The notes: generated by a model from the letters alone, not told the origin. Numbered from the stretch's first letter, positions 43,687 to 53,559 are shown. The stretch: 64,000 nt of DNA from Spirochaetaceae bacterium (GCA_020632655.1 JACKFD010000001.1:1-64000); one strand, 5' to 3'. Numbers and translations: made by a program.

Positions 43687-44675
43687 CCGGTCTCCTGGGG
43701 GCCGGCGGGCTCGTCCGGCACGACGACTTCGTAGCGCGCCCGCAGCTCGGCGAGCAGGGACGTGAGCTTGCGCTCGCGCCGCGCCTGCGCGAGATCCCGG
43801 CGCAGCTTCTCGGCGACGATCGCGAGCGGCGGCGTCTCGCCCGCCTCGACGGCTTCGACCTGCACGAGGTGCCAGCCGTAGGCCGAGGCGATCGGCTCGG
43901 ACCAGCGCCCCGGCGCCGCGGCGAAGACCTGCCGGCCAAAGCCCGCGCCGAGCTCGCGGTCGAGGTCCGCGCGGGCGCGGCGGGCGAGGCGATGGCCGAG
44001 GGGGAAGGGATCGCCGAGCGCGACGGCAGCGGTCGGGTCGATCGCCTCCGCGACGAGTCGGGCGTGCAGGGCCGTCGCGTCTTCGCGGGCGCGGCCCGGG
44101 CGCCGATCGGCACTCAGGAAGACGTGCGCGAGCGTGCGCCGGTCCGGGCTGCGCAGCCTCTCGTGCTGCGCGGCGTAGGCGGCCTCCACCTCGGCGGACG
44201 TGGGCGCCTCCCCGGCGTCGAGCGCCGAGCCCGAAAGGCGCATCTTCTCGACGAGGATCCGTCGGACGACGAGGTCGTCGCGATGGAGGCCGAGGTCGAC
44301 GGCGCGGGCGAGGAGGGCCGCTTCGTCGCTCGGATCGGTCCCGTCCTCGAGGAATCGCATCTTCTGGATCAGACGCGTCTGCACCCCGCCGTCGCGCTCG
44401 AGCCAGCCGCGGGCCACCGCCTCCCGGTAGAGGATCTCCTCGTCGATCGCCGCCGCGAGGAGGCGCGCGCGCTCGGTCTCGGTCGGCGCGCGTCCCGTGC
44501 GCGTCGCGAAGTCGCGCTCGAGCTCGATCCGACGCGCGGCGTCGAGCACGATGCGCGGTCGAGGCTCGGGTCGGGTCGCACCCTCGAATCGCTGCTGGGC
44601 GATCAGGAGCAGCCCTCCCAGCAGCAGGAAGTGGCCGAGCGGCGATCGGAGCAGGCGTGCGAGGAAGGGTCGCAT
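43683..44675 (-). CDS. membrane-anchored parvulin-type peptidyl-prolyl isomerase
   Basis: 330 residues. One N-terminal helix (GHFLLLGGLLLIA) anchors a periplasmic protein with a SurA/PrsA-like N-terminal part and a parvulin domain (LAHVFLSADRR, FGRQVFAAAPGRWSEPIAS, GWHLVQVEA). Helps fold exported proteins. Coupled to the HupE-like gene; the pair probably works together, with the isomerase folding the transporter's exported domain. Confidence 0.87.
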   Translation of the reverse strand: MRPFLARLLRSPLGHFLLLGGLLLIAQQRFEGATRPEPRPRIVLDAARRIELERDFATRTGRAPTETERARLLAAAIDEEILYREAVARGWLERDGGVQTRLIQKMRFLEDGTDPSDEAALLARAVDLGLHRDDLVVRRILVEKMRLSGSALDAGEAPTSAEVEAAYAAQHERLRSPDRRTLAHVFLSADRRPGRAREDATALHARLVAEAIDPTAAVALGDPFPLGHRLARRARADLDRELGAGFGRQVFAAAPGRWSEPIASAYGWHLVQVEAVEAGETPPLAIVAEKLRRDLAQARRERKLTSLLAELRARYEVVVPDEPAGPQETG

Positions 44676-44682
44676 GGCCGAC

Positions 44683-45693
44683 TCAATCGATCCGGACCAT
44701 GACCTTCGCGCCGGCGTCGGGCGATCGCGCGACGTCGAAGGCCGCAGCGAAGTCATCGAGCGCAAAGCGATGCGTGATCATCGGCGAGAGGTCGCGCCGG
44801 TCGAGCAGCTCGATCATCGTCTCGAAGCGATCCGGGTACTCCATCGCGCCCTGCAGCGTCATCTGCTTCATCAGGACCGTCATGAAGTCGACCGGCACGG
44901 GCTTGCGATGCAATGCGACGACGGACACGCGCGCGCCGGGTGCCGCGCGCCGGATCACCTCCTCGAGCAAGGTGCCAGCGCCGGTCGCCTCGATGAAGAC
45001 GTTCGTGCCGACGACGTCCATCCAGTAGAAGGTCTCGCGCCCGTGCAGCCGACCGAGCCCCTCCCACAGATCGATCTCGCCCGGACGGATCGCGTCGCGC
45101 GCACCGAGCGCCCGGGCGACCTCGAGCCGCCGGGGCGAGAAGTCGACCGCGACGACGTCGTCGATGCCGCGGTCGTGCAGCGTCGCGATCGCCGAGAGTC
45201 CGATCGGTCCGGCGCCCAGCACGGCGACGCGATCCCCGGGCCGCACGTCGACGCGGTCGACCGCGTTCATGCCGACCCCGAGCGGCTCGGCCAGCGCCGC
45301 GATCTCGAAGGGCATCGACGCGGGAATCGGGAAGAGGCTCCTGCCGGCGGCCGCGCCGCGTACGAGCAGGCGCGGCGTGAAGCCGCCCTCGGGCCCGCCA
45401 TTGCCGAGACCGAAGCCGGCGGCGCCCGGATGCAGCGCGACCCGGGTGCCGACCTCGATGCCGGGCAGACGCACCCTCTCGCCGAGGGCCAGGACCGTCC
45501 CCGCGAGCTCGTGACCGATCGGCATCGGCTCCTCGACCGGAGCCTGCACGCCGCCGAGACGCGCATAGCCGACGTCGCTCCCGCAGATGCCGCAGGCGGC
45601 TACCGCGAGCAGCGCGTCGTCGGGACCGACCACCGGCTCGGGGATCTCGTCGAGTCGCACGTCGTCGGGACCGTGGATCCGAACCTGCTTCAT
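44683..45693 (-). CDS. zinc-type alcohol dehydrogenase (MDR family)
   Basis: 336 residues. Catalytic zinc ligands: Cys in ACGICGSD, His/Glu in IGHELAGTV; nucleotide fold VAVLGAGPIGLSAIATL. The four-cysteine structural zinc loop is absent; the region reads HPGAAGFGLGNGGPEGG. Oxidises an alcohol or polyol with NAD(P). ATG 45693; the PPIase gene starts 8 bases after its stop, so the three genes 45693-42622 may form an operon. Confidence 0.9.
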   Translation of the reverse strand: MKQVRIHGPDDVRLDEIPEPVVGPDDALLAVAACGICGSDVGYARLGGVQAPVEEPMPIGHELAGTVLALGERVRLPGIEVGTRVALHPGAAGFGLGNGGPEGGFTPRLLVRGAAAGRSLFPIPASMPFEIAALAEPLGVGMNAVDRVDVRPGDRVAVLGAGPIGLSAIATLHDRGIDDVVAVDFSPRRLEVARALGARDAIRPGEIDLWEGLGRLHGRETFYWMDVVGTNVFIEATGAGTLLEEVIRRAAPGARVSVVALHRKPVPVDFMTVLMKQMTLQGAMEYPDRFETMIELLDRRDLSPMITHRFALDDFAAAFDVARSPDAGAKVMVRID

Positions 45694-45751
45694 CGTCCTG
45701 CTCCTCTCGCTCCGCCCCGTTCCGTCCCGGGATCCCGCCGCCCGCCGCGGG

Positions 45752-46291
45752 TCAAGCGTCGCCCGACTTCCCGCCCTCGCCCTTCCAGAAGCGCTGCCAC
45801 GTCTCGAGGGCGAAGGGATGGCTGCCCAGGCCCGTCTGACTCGCCGGCCAGTTCGCCGGCGGGAGACCGAGCGGATTCACGCCGAGGGGCGCGCCGTAGA
45901 CGAGGAAATGCTTGCGGCGCACGAAGAGCCAGCGTCCGTCGCGACGCTCGTAGCTGTCGTGGTACTGGATGGCGTGCACGATGAAGCGGTCGCTGTCGGG
46001 GCCGCCGTCCTGGATCTCGCCGCGGGTATAGACGATGCCCGTCGCGTGGTCCGAGTCGACGAGGTCGATCACGTGGGAGCCGACGTGCAGGAAGGTCAGT
46101 CCGACGCCGCGGAAGCTCGCGTCGAGCTGGCGGCGGAGTGCCTCGTGGCCGCGCTCCTCGCGACCGACGCGCACGTCGGGCACGAAGAGGTCGACGAGGC
46201 GGTCGAGGTCCCGGGCGTCGGCATGGATCGCGTAGCGGGACGCGAGCTGGCGGATCTCCTCGTAGGCGAGGAGCTTCTCGAGGTCGGTCAC
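45752..46291 (-). CDS. SnoaL-like (NTF2-fold) protein
   Basis: 179 residues. The N-terminal EIRQLASRYAIHADARDLDRLVDLF is typical of the SnoaL_4 group of NTF2-like proteins that include ring-cleaving hydratases and isomerases. GTG start at 46291 in the stretch AAGGGATCGTGACC. Catalysis cannot be claimed from sequence. Transcribed toward the alcohol dehydrogenase, 58 bases apart. Confidence 0.8.
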   Translation of the reverse strand: MTDLEKLLAYEEIRQLASRYAIHADARDLDRLVDLFVPDVRVGREERGHEALRRQLDASFRGVGLTFLHVGSHVIDLVDSDHATGIVYTRGEIQDGGPDSDRFIVHAIQYHDSYERRDGRWLFVRRKHFLVYGAPLGVNPLGLPPANWPASQTGLGSHPFALETWQRFWKGEGGKSGDA

Positions 46292-46305
46292 GATCCCTTC
46301 CGTCC

Positions 46306-46390
46306 TGTCGGCGCCGGACCGGGCCGGCGTCTGCGTCGTTTCGTCGTGTCGGCACCGGACCGGGCCGGCGTCTGCGTCGTTTCGTCGTGT
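46306..46390. repeat. tandem 41-bp direct repeat in divergent gap
   Basis: Units at 46306-46346 and 46347-46387 differ at one or two bases; a partial third begins TGTCGG. It sits between the divergent SnoaL-like and epimerase genes, in the zone where a promoter for either would be. Confidence 0.8.
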
Positions 46391-46545
46391 CGGTCTGGTA
46401 ACGTCGGCGTCGCTCGGAGGCCGGCCGGGTGCGCCCGGCGGCGAGCGACGGGCAGACGGTATCCCACCCGACGCGGTGTCGCGCCGTCGTCCCGGACCGG
46501 GCCGGACGCGCCCGAGCCATGCGAGGCGGGGGAGGAGGGGATTCG

Positions 46546-47667
46546 GTGTCGAGGACGACGGGCAGCGCGCTGGTCATCGGGGGCACGGGACCGTCGGGTC
46601 CCTACGTCGTGAACGGGCTGGTCGAGCGCGGCTTCCGCACGACGATCCTGCACAGCGGCCGCCACGAGCCGCCCGAGATCCCGGACGTCGTCGAGCACGT
46701 CCATACGGATGCCTACGACCCGGACGCGGTGCGCGATGCGCTCGCGGATCGGACCTTCGACGTCTGCATCGCGACCTACGGTCGGCTGCGCCGGAACGCC
46801 GAGCTGCTCGCGGGCCGGGTCGGGCAGTTCATCTCCGTCGGTGGCTTCCCGGGCTACCGCGGCTACATGAACGCACCGCTCTTCGATCCGCCCGGCTTCC
46901 CCGTGCCGACGCGGGAGGACGCGCCGAAGGTCGAGGCGCCCGAGGAGGACGAGAAGGGCTTTCGCATCGCGCGGACCGAGGAGCGGGTCTTCGACGCGCA
47001 GCCCGATGCGACGCATTTCCGATATCCCTGGGTCTACGGGCCCCGCCAGCCCGCCCCGCGCGAGTGGAGCATCGTGCGCCGCGTGCTCGACGGGCGCGCC
47101 CGGATCGTCGTCGCCGACGGCGGACTCAGCCTTTCGCATTTCGGGTATGTCGAGAACCTCGCCCACGCATTGCTGCTCGCGGTCGATCATCCGGAGAAGG
47201 CACGCGGTCGGATCTACAACACGGGCGACCAGGAGGTGCTGACGATCCGGCAGGTGATCGAGACGATCGCTGCGGCGATGGGCCACGACTTCGAGATCGT
47301 GTCCCTGCCCTGGGAGATCGCCTGGCCCGCGCGCCCGCTCGTCGCCCAGCCCTGGACGACCCATCGCATCGTGAGCCTCGCCCGGATCGAGAGCGAGCTC
47401 GGCTACCGCGACGTCGTGCCGCCGCGGGAGGGGCTCGCGCGCACGGCGCGCTGGCTCGCGGAGAACCGGCCCGCGCCGGGCGGGATCGAGGAGCAGGTGC
47501 TCCAGGATCCCTTCGACTACGCCGCCGAGGACGCCCTGCTCGAGGCCTGGGCAAAGGCGCTCGCGGGGGTGCGCGAGCCGGTCTGGGCGGGTGAGGCCCC
47601 GGGCTATGGGCTCGCGTTCAGCGGCCCGGGCGGACGGCCCCGCAGCCAGTCGAGCTTCGAGGGCTAG
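46546..47667 (+). CDS. NAD-dependent epimerase/reductase
   Basis: 373 residues. Rossmann motif ALVIGGTGPSGPYVVNGL; FISVGGFPGYRG where the active-site Ser lies, and no clear Y-x3-K pair, so an atypical member. GTG 46546 follows GGAGGAGGGG. Reductase or epimerase of unknown substrate. Converges on the CoA transferase gene with only 14 bases between stops. Confidence 0.8.
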   Translation: MSRTTGSALVIGGTGPSGPYVVNGLVERGFRTTILHSGRHEPPEIPDVVEHVHTDAYDPDAVRDALADRTFDVCIATYGRLRRNAELLAGRVGQFISVGGFPGYRGYMNAPLFDPPGFPVPTREDAPKVEAPEEDEKGFRIARTEERVFDAQPDATHFRYPWVYGPRQPAPREWSIVRRVLDGRARIVVADGGLSLSHFGYVENLAHALLLAVDHPEKARGRIYNTGDQEVLTIRQVIETIAAAMGHDFEIVSLPWEIAWPARPLVAQPWTTHRIVSLARIESELGYRDVVPPREGLARTARWLAENRPAPGGIEEQVLQDPFDYAAEDALLEAWAKALAGVREPVWAGEAPGYGLAFSGPGGRPRSQSSFEG

Positions 47668-47681
47668 GCCCGGCGGAGCGA

Positions 47682-48887
47682 CTAACGGATCGCGCCCTGC
47701 TCGCGCAGCGAAGCGATCCGATCGGCCGCCACGCCCAGCTCGCCGAGCACCTCGTCCGTGTGCTCGCCCAGGCGCGGCGCGTGGCGATCGATCCCGGCCG
47801 GTGTGCGCTCGAGGTGCCAGGGCGGGGCGAGGTAGCGGACGGGGCCCCAGCGCTCGTCGACGAGCTCGTGGACCGTCCCGCGATGGGCGACCTGGGGATC
47901 CGCGAGGAAGCCTTCGATGTCGTTCACCGGGCCAAAGGTGGCCCCCTCCTCGCGCGCGCGGGCGACGAGCTCGGCACTCGGCCACTTGCGCACCTCGGGC
48001 CCCAGGATCTCCACGAGCTCGACGTAATGCCCGAGCCGCGGGCCCATCTCGCGGAAGCGCGGGTCCTCGGCGAGGTCCATGCGATCGAGCACGCGGCAGA
48101 GCGCCTGGAATTGATGGTCCTGGATGATCAGCCCGACGACGTGGCCGTCCGCCGTCTCCCAGGCCCGGAAGAAGGCCTCGGACATGCGGCTCTCCTCGAC
48201 GTGCGGCGGGAAGGCCCGCGGCGTCATCGGGTCGGGCAGCGCGAACGCGGCATAGGCATCGAGCATGGCGATCTCGACGCGCTGTCCTCGGCGCTCGGGG
48301 TCGCGCTCGCGGGCGAAGAGCGCGGCGAGGATGCCCGAGAGCGCCGTGACCGCACTCGTCTTGTCCGCGATCGGCCCGTTCACGGGGACCGGCGGACCCC
48401 CGCCGCCCTGGGCGGGCATCACGCCGACGAGGCCCTGCACGAGCTGGTCGTAGGCGGGCAGCGCCGCGTAGGGCCCATCGCTCCCGAAGCCGTTGATCGA
48501 GGCGTAGACGAGCCCCGGATTCCGCGCGGCGAGCACCTCGTAGCCGAGGCCGAGCCGGCCCATCACGTCGGGTCGGAAGTTCTCGACCAGCACGTCGATC
48601 CGCGGGATCAGCTCGAGGACGAGGTCGCGGCCCGCCGGATGCTTGAGGTCGACGACCAGGCTCCGCTTGTTGCGATTCATCTGGGTGTGCATCGCGGAGT
48701 AGAGGGGCTCGCGGAAGGGCGCCCCCGAATAACGTGTCTGGTCGCCGCCGGGCGCCTCGAGCTTGAGCACGTCGGCGCCGAGATCGCCGAGCGCCTGGGT
48801 GCACATCGGCCCCGACACGACCGAGGTCAGGTCGAGCACGCGCAGGCCTGCGAGCGGGCCGGATCGGGTCGGGCGCGCGTCGCTCAC
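47682..48887 (-). CDS. class III CoA transferase (CaiB/BaiF family)
   Basis: 401 residues. LAGLRVLDLTSVVSGPMCTQ, LGADVLKLEAPGGDQTR, the NRNKRSLVVDLKHPAGRDL block and GPIADKTSA are family motifs, with the catalytic Asp in KLEAPGGD downstream. Moves CoA between carboxylic acids. GTG start 48887 overlaps the stop of the upstream dehydrogenase gene (GTGA). Confidence 0.93.
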   Translation of the reverse strand: MSDARPTRSGPLAGLRVLDLTSVVSGPMCTQALGDLGADVLKLEAPGGDQTRYSGAPFREPLYSAMHTQMNRNKRSLVVDLKHPAGRDLVLELIPRIDVLVENFRPDVMGRLGLGYEVLAARNPGLVYASINGFGSDGPYAALPAYDQLVQGLVGVMPAQGGGGPPVPVNGPIADKTSAVTALSGILAALFARERDPERRGQRVEIAMLDAYAAFALPDPMTPRAFPPHVEESRMSEAFFRAWETADGHVVGLIIQDHQFQALCRVLDRMDLAEDPRFREMGPRLGHYVELVEILGPEVRKWPSAELVARAREEGATFGPVNDIEGFLADPQVAHRGTVHELVDERWGPVRYLAPPWHLERTPAGIDRHAPRLGEHTDEVLGELGVAADRIASLREQGAIR

Positions 48888-49924
48888 GCCGAAGCCTCCT
48901 GCACGGGACGCGTGCCGCCGGTGGGCGCCGTCGCGTCGGGATGCACGCGCAGCACGAGCTTGCCCTGCACGCGTCCGGCCGCGAGTCGCTCGAGGGCATC
49001 CGGGAGCGACTCGAAGGGGACCATCTCCTCGATGCGCGGACGGAGCCTGCCCTCGCGCCACCAGTCGAGCAGCCGCGCCTGGGCCGCCTCCTTGAAGGCC
49101 CGGTCGTAGCCGCTCGGGATCACGCCGACGACCGAGTAGTTGCGATTGACGAGATGCGCGGTCTCGACCCGGCCCCAGCTTCCGCTGGCGAAGCCGATGG
49201 CGAGGATGCGGCCCTCGTGGGCCACGCATCGCGTCGCGCGCTGGAAGGCCTCGCCGCCGACGGGGTCGTAGACGCAGTCCGCCCCGCGGCCGTCGGTCGC
49301 GGCGAGCACGGACTCGGCGATGTCCTGCGCGCGGCGATCGATCACGAGGTCGGCGCCGAGGGCGCGGCAATGCTCGATCTTCTCCGGCCCACCGACGGTC
49401 GCGATCACCCGCGCGCCCAGAGCGCGCCCGACCTCGATCGCCGCCGACCCCGTTCCGCCGGCGCCGCCGAGGACGAGCAGCGTCTCGCCGGGCTCGAGCT
49501 TGCCGCGCGTCACGAGGCCGATGAAGGCCGTGTGGTAGGGAATCAGGAAGGCGGCGCCCTCGGCGTCGGTCATGCCCTCCGGTACCGGCAGGCAGAAGTC
49601 GTCGAGGGCGAGGCAACGCTCGGCCACGCTGCCATGGCCCGTGAAGAAGCTCGTCACGGCCATCACGCGATCGCCCACGCGACGGTTCTCGACGCCGTCG
49701 CCCCAACCGATCACGCGCCCGACGACCTCCTGCCCCTGCGTGAAGGGCAGCTTCGGCGTCATCGCGTAGCTGCCCTGACACATGAGCGCGTCGGGCAGGC
49801 CGAGGCCCGCGGCGTGCACCTCGAGCAGCACGGTCCCCGGGTAGGGCACGGGCTCGGGCGCGTCGGCGCACAGCGCGAGCGCCTCCTTCGGAGCGCCGGC
49901 CCGAACGGTCTGCCAGGCACGCAT
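48884..49924 (-). CDS. quinone oxidoreductase-like MDR protein
   Basis: 346 residues. Lacks catalytic zinc ligands (GLGLPDALMCQGSY region), so belongs to the zinc-free NADPH:quinone reductase / enoyl reductase group. Nucleotide motif LLVLGGAGGTGSAAIEVG. ATG 49924 behind AAGGAGGAAG. Translationally coupled to the CoA transferase, suggesting action on the same pathway. Confidence 0.9.
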   Translation of the reverse strand: MRAWQTVRAGAPKEALALCADAPEPVPYPGTVLLEVHAAGLGLPDALMCQGSYAMTPKLPFTQGQEVVGRVIGWGDGVENRRVGDRVMAVTSFFTGHGSVAERCLALDDFCLPVPEGMTDAEGAAFLIPYHTAFIGLVTRGKLEPGETLLVLGGAGGTGSAAIEVGRALGARVIATVGGPEKIEHCRALGADLVIDRRAQDIAESVLAATDGRGADCVYDPVGGEAFQRATRCVAHEGRILAIGFASGSWGRVETAHLVNRNYSVVGVIPSGYDRAFKEAAQARLLDWWREGRLRPRIEEMVPFESLPDALERLAAGRVQGKLVLRVHPDATAPTGGTRPVQEASA

Positions 49925-49946
49925 GGCGGCTTCCTCCTTCGGCGGC

Positions 49947-51230
49947 TCAGGTCACGGGCTCGCGCCGCTGGAGATGGCGATGGCGGATCGCCAGGGCGCG
50001 GCGGCGCTCGTCGGCCGAGAATTCCGGCGTGTTCTGCGGCAGGGCCTCGCGCAGCCGATCGAAGGGCAGGATCGTGACCGAGGGCGCGGGGCGGGTCTTC
50101 GTCCAGATGTAGCGGTACTGGATCATGCCCTCGGGATGGCCGCAGGTGTCGATCCAGTTCTGCACGCCGGGGTCGCGATGGGCGATCACGAAGCGCACGC
50201 GGCCGTCGTCGTCGACGCGGGCCTGGGCGTGGTTGAGTCCGGTCTGGTGCGTCGCCCAGTCCATCGTCCGGAACCACACGTCGCAGAGCTGGAGCTGCCA
50301 GTAGCGCGCGTCGGGCACCTCGAGCTCGACGACCATGACTTCGTCGCGATCGAGGCTCCACCAGTCGTTGCCGTAGACGATGTCCCGGGCGCCGCCGACG
50401 AAGGCCGCCGGCGGGACGAGCCTTCCCTTCACGTGGTCGCGGCGGAGCTGGTCGACCCACTCCTGCCAGAACTTCGCCGTCTGCAGGGTCCAGAGCCCCG
50501 CCTCGTCGAGCAGCTCGGCCATGCGCGCCGGCGTGAGCGGGGGTGCTGCGACGCCGGCGCCGCCGATCCGTTCGATCTCGAAGTACGCGGGCCGTTCGTT
50601 CTCCCAGTCGGCGAAGTACTGGCGCACGCACCAATGCTTCGTGCCGGGGGGCATCGCCATGAAGTTGCCGCGATGGCCCGCGGGCCGCTCGGCCGCGAGC
50701 AGGATCTCGAAGTTGCCCTCGGCATCGCACTCGAGCTCGGAGAGCAGCAGCGACTCGAAGACGGCGTCGTCGCCGAGCTGCATGTAGCCGTCCTTCGTCT
50801 CGAGCAGGGCGTCGAAGACGTTGCGGCGATTGCCCGTGATCCGGTACTGCGACTCGGGCGAGACACGACACCAGAGGTATTGATTGTCGACGTTCTCGGC
50901 GCCCCACTTCGCCTCCGCATGGGGGCTGCGCACGATGCGGGGCAGGTCCGGGTCCGAGAGCTCGAGGGCCTGGAGGATGCCGCCGGTCACGAGGCCGAGG
51001 GCGTATTTCATGCCCTGGGCCTGCAGCTCGCCCGGGGTTTCCGTCTCGCCGACCGGGAACTCGAGCAGGTGCGCGCCCGCCTCTTCGAGTGAACGGCAGA
51101 AGCTCCGCCAGGCCTCGCCCGAGAGCAGGCGCTTGGCATTCTCCTCCTTCGTCCGCTCGGGCCCGCGGAGCGCCTGCCGCAGCGCCTCCCCCGACAATCC
51201 GTAGCCGCCGACCGCTGCCTCGTCGCTCAT
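49947..51230 (-). CDS. DUF1214-like domain protein
   Basis: 427 residues. Recognised by the C-terminal half: MVVELEVPDARYWQLQLCDVW, then RFVIAHRDPGVQNWIDT and the late RYIWTK, which match the DUF1214 family common in catabolic gene sets. The N-terminal half is helical and unassigned. No export signal. ATG 51230 behind GAGGAGGATG. Role unknown; upstream of the dehydrogenase in the same operon. Confidence 0.75.
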   Translation of the reverse strand: MSDEAAVGGYGLSGEALRQALRGPERTKEENAKRLLSGEAWRSFCRSLEEAGAHLLEFPVGETETPGELQAQGMKYALGLVTGGILQALELSDPDLPRIVRSPHAEAKWGAENVDNQYLWCRVSPESQYRITGNRRNVFDALLETKDGYMQLGDDAVFESLLLSELECDAEGNFEILLAAERPAGHRGNFMAMPPGTKHWCVRQYFADWENERPAYFEIERIGGAGVAAPPLTPARMAELLDEAGLWTLQTAKFWQEWVDQLRRDHVKGRLVPPAAFVGGARDIVYGNDWWSLDRDEVMVVELEVPDARYWQLQLCDVWFRTMDWATHQTGLNHAQARVDDDGRVRFVIAHRDPGVQNWIDTCGHPEGMIQYRYIWTKTRPAPSVTILPFDRLREALPQNTPEFSADERRRALAIRHRHLQRREPVT

Positions 51231-51297
51231 CGCATCCTCCTCGCTTCGCCTCGCCGTTTCGTGCGGAGCTCGCTCGCAGCCGGTCCTTCGGTTGCGC

Positions 51298-52533
51298 TCA
51301 GGCCTCGTTCAGGACCCCGTATCGCTCGTAGTAGTCGCGGAAGCGCTCGCGCTCCTCGTCGAGATCGAGTCCCGTATCCGAGAAGTCGTAGCGATGGGAG
51401 CCGTGTCGGCCCTTGGGCTTCTCGTCGATGTAGCGCTGCTGGGCGCGGCGCGACGAATCGGGGTAGTCGATCTCGAAATGTTCGTAGACGCCGGCCAGCG
51501 CCGCGACGGGGTCGCGCATCAGATCCGCATAGCGCAGGTCGAAGCATTGCGATTCGGGCAGTTGCCCCGACTCGCGCAGGGCCGTCATGCCGTCGAGCAG
51601 CGCCCGGCAGGCCTTGCCGTCGAACCAGCTCGCCATCGCACCCGCGTCCACCTCGTCCGAGCGCACGTACGCCGTCGAGTAGAGGATGCTCACGACCGAG
51701 GGCAGGACCTTGAGCGGATCGCGATGGGTGAAGACGATGCGCGCGTCGGGGTAGACGGCGAGCAGCGCGTCGAGCTGGCTCATGTGCGAGGGAGATTTGA
51801 GCACCCAACGTTCGCCCGGGCACTTCCACTGCAGGTGCTGGAGCATCTGCTTGTGGAACTCGAAGGCGGGCACCCGGTCGCAGGCGCCGTACCAGGCCGC
51901 ATAGCTCGGCACGACGTGTCGCCCCATCCACTCGTCACTCACGAAGGACGCCGCCATGACCTGCACGTCCTCGACCGGGATCGCGCCGCCGAGCTCGTGC
52001 ATCGTGTCGTACTCGGGCACGATCTCGCACCAGAGCCGGATCTGGCGGTCGGCCCGCTCGATGCGCGGATCCGTTCGATAGGTGGCGGCCTCGGGCGCGG
52101 GCCACGGGTTGCGCACCTCCCAGTGCAGGGGGGCGCGATGGCGTGGGTCGGCGGCGAGCAGCTCGTGGGTGATCGAGGTGCCGGTCCGGGGCAGGCCCGT
52201 GATGAAGATCGGCTTCTCGACGGCCTCCGCGCAGACCTCGGGATGGCGCTTGCGGGTCTCCGTGATCCGGAGCCGGGTCTCGAGGGCGGAGACGAGGTCG
52301 TCGCGGATCAGGAGCGCGCCGACCGTGTGGAGCTTCGCCTCCTCGCGCAGGGATTGGACGAAGATCCGGAAGGGCTCCCAGAAACGCTCGTCGCCGAAGT
52401 CGTCGAGGCCGCCCGTCTTCGCGCTCGCCTCGGCGGCGAGGGCGTCGGCGTCGAGGCCGATCCAGGCGGGGTCGCTGTTCTCGTTGAGCGCGGTCACCCA
52501 GGCGGGTCGCGGGCCGGGCTGCCAGACGGACAC
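51298..52533 (-). CDS. sulfotransferase family protein
   Basis: 411 residues. FITGLPRTGTSITHELL is the PAPS 5'-phosphosulfate loop, IVFTHRDPLKVLPSVVS the 3'-phosphate site. An N-terminal 95 residues precede the core. Transfers or may remove sulfate; many such bacterial proteins act on steroids or lipids. GTG 52533 behind GAGGAG. Heads the run 52533-47682 with DUF1214, MDR and CoA transferase. Confidence 0.88.
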   Translation of the reverse strand: MSVWQPGPRPAWVTALNENSDPAWIGLDADALAAEASAKTGGLDDFGDERFWEPFRIFVQSLREEAKLHTVGALLIRDDLVSALETRLRITETRKRHPEVCAEAVEKPIFITGLPRTGTSITHELLAADPRHRAPLHWEVRNPWPAPEAATYRTDPRIERADRQIRLWCEIVPEYDTMHELGGAIPVEDVQVMAASFVSDEWMGRHVVPSYAAWYGACDRVPAFEFHKQMLQHLQWKCPGERWVLKSPSHMSQLDALLAVYPDARIVFTHRDPLKVLPSVVSILYSTAYVRSDEVDAGAMASWFDGKACRALLDGMTALRESGQLPESQCFDLRYADLMRDPVAALAGVYEHFEIDYPDSSRRAQQRYIDEKPKGRHGSHRYDFSDTGLDLDEERERFRDYYERYGVLNEA

Positions 52534-52637
52534 GACGGATCACTCCTCGATGGCGGACGTTCGGTGATGGGGGCTCTCGCTCGGATCGGCGCGACCGCAC
52601 GGCGAACGCGTCCGGGGCGTTCCGATCCGGGCATCGA

Positions 52638-53468
52638 TCAGGGCATGTAGGCGCCGCCGCTCACGCTCACGAGCTGGCCGGTCAGGTGGGCCGAGCGGTG
52701 GGAGGCGAAGAAGAGGGCGAGGTCGGCGATGTCCTCGGGTCGGCCGATGCGGCGGATCGGCTGGGAGGCGACGTTGAAGAGCGCCTCGCCGGACTCGGCG
52801 GCGGCGGCCATCGCCTCGGGCGTGCCGAAGAACTCGTAGCCGTACTTGCGCCAGAAGCTGCCCTCGCCGACGTCCTCCTCGCGATGGGGGACGATCCAGC
52901 CGGGGGCGATGCAGTTGATGCGCACGTTCTCCGGGCCCCACTCGTAGGCGAGGCCCTTCGAGAAGGCCATCACGAAGCCCTTCGTCCCGCCGTACATCGC
53001 GACCTGGTTGGCGGCGGCGGGCTCGAGGGCGGAGTTGGACGTGATGTTGACGATGCTGCCGGTCTTGCGCTCGATCATGCTGCGGCCGACGGCGCGGGTG
53101 CAGTTGTAGACGCCCCAGATGTTGAGGTTCACCTCCCACTCCGCCTCCTCGCGCGGCTTCTCGAGGAAGGGGCGGGGATGGAAGACGCCGCCGGCGTTGT
53201 TGACGAGCACGTCGACGGGACCGAAGGCCGAGACCGCCTTCGCGACCATCGACTCGACCGCGTCCTCCTGCGTGACGTCGGTCGGCACGACGATCACCTC
53301 GCCCGGCAGGCTCTTCGCGGCGTCGGCGACCTCCTGTCCCTTTGCGCCGTCACGCGTCGCGATCACGACGTTCGCGCCCTCTTCGGCGAAGCCGAGCACG
53401 AGTCCGCGGCCGATGCCGCCGCTGCCGCCCGTGATGATCGTGCTCTTGCCTGCGAGTCCGAGGTCCAT
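52638..53468 (-). CDS. short-chain dehydrogenase/reductase
   Basis: 276 residues. TGxxxGxG nucleotide motif (ITGGSGGIGRG), NNAGG, and catalytic Y-x3-K in YGGTK. GTG/ATG start at 53468 (ATG) behind GGGAGACC. Substrate unknown; oriented with the sulfotransferase cluster. Confidence 0.92.
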   Translation of the reverse strand: MDLGLAGKSTIITGGSGGIGRGLVLGFAEEGANVVIATRDGAKGQEVADAAKSLPGEVIVVPTDVTQEDAVESMVAKAVSAFGPVDVLVNNAGGVFHPRPFLEKPREEAEWEVNLNIWGVYNCTRAVGRSMIERKTGSIVNITSNSALEPAAANQVAMYGGTKGFVMAFSKGLAYEWGPENVRINCIAPGWIVPHREEDVGEGSFWRKYGYEFFGTPEAMAAAAESGEALFNVASQPIRRIGRPEDIADLALFFASHRSAHLTGQLVSVSGGAYMP

Positions 53469-53559
53469 GGCGGGTCTCCCGAGTGGGCCTCCATCCTAGC
53501 CCCGTGCGCGTGCTAGCGTCGATGGCCTTTCGCGCCGTGGGACGGAGGTGGACGAGGCG

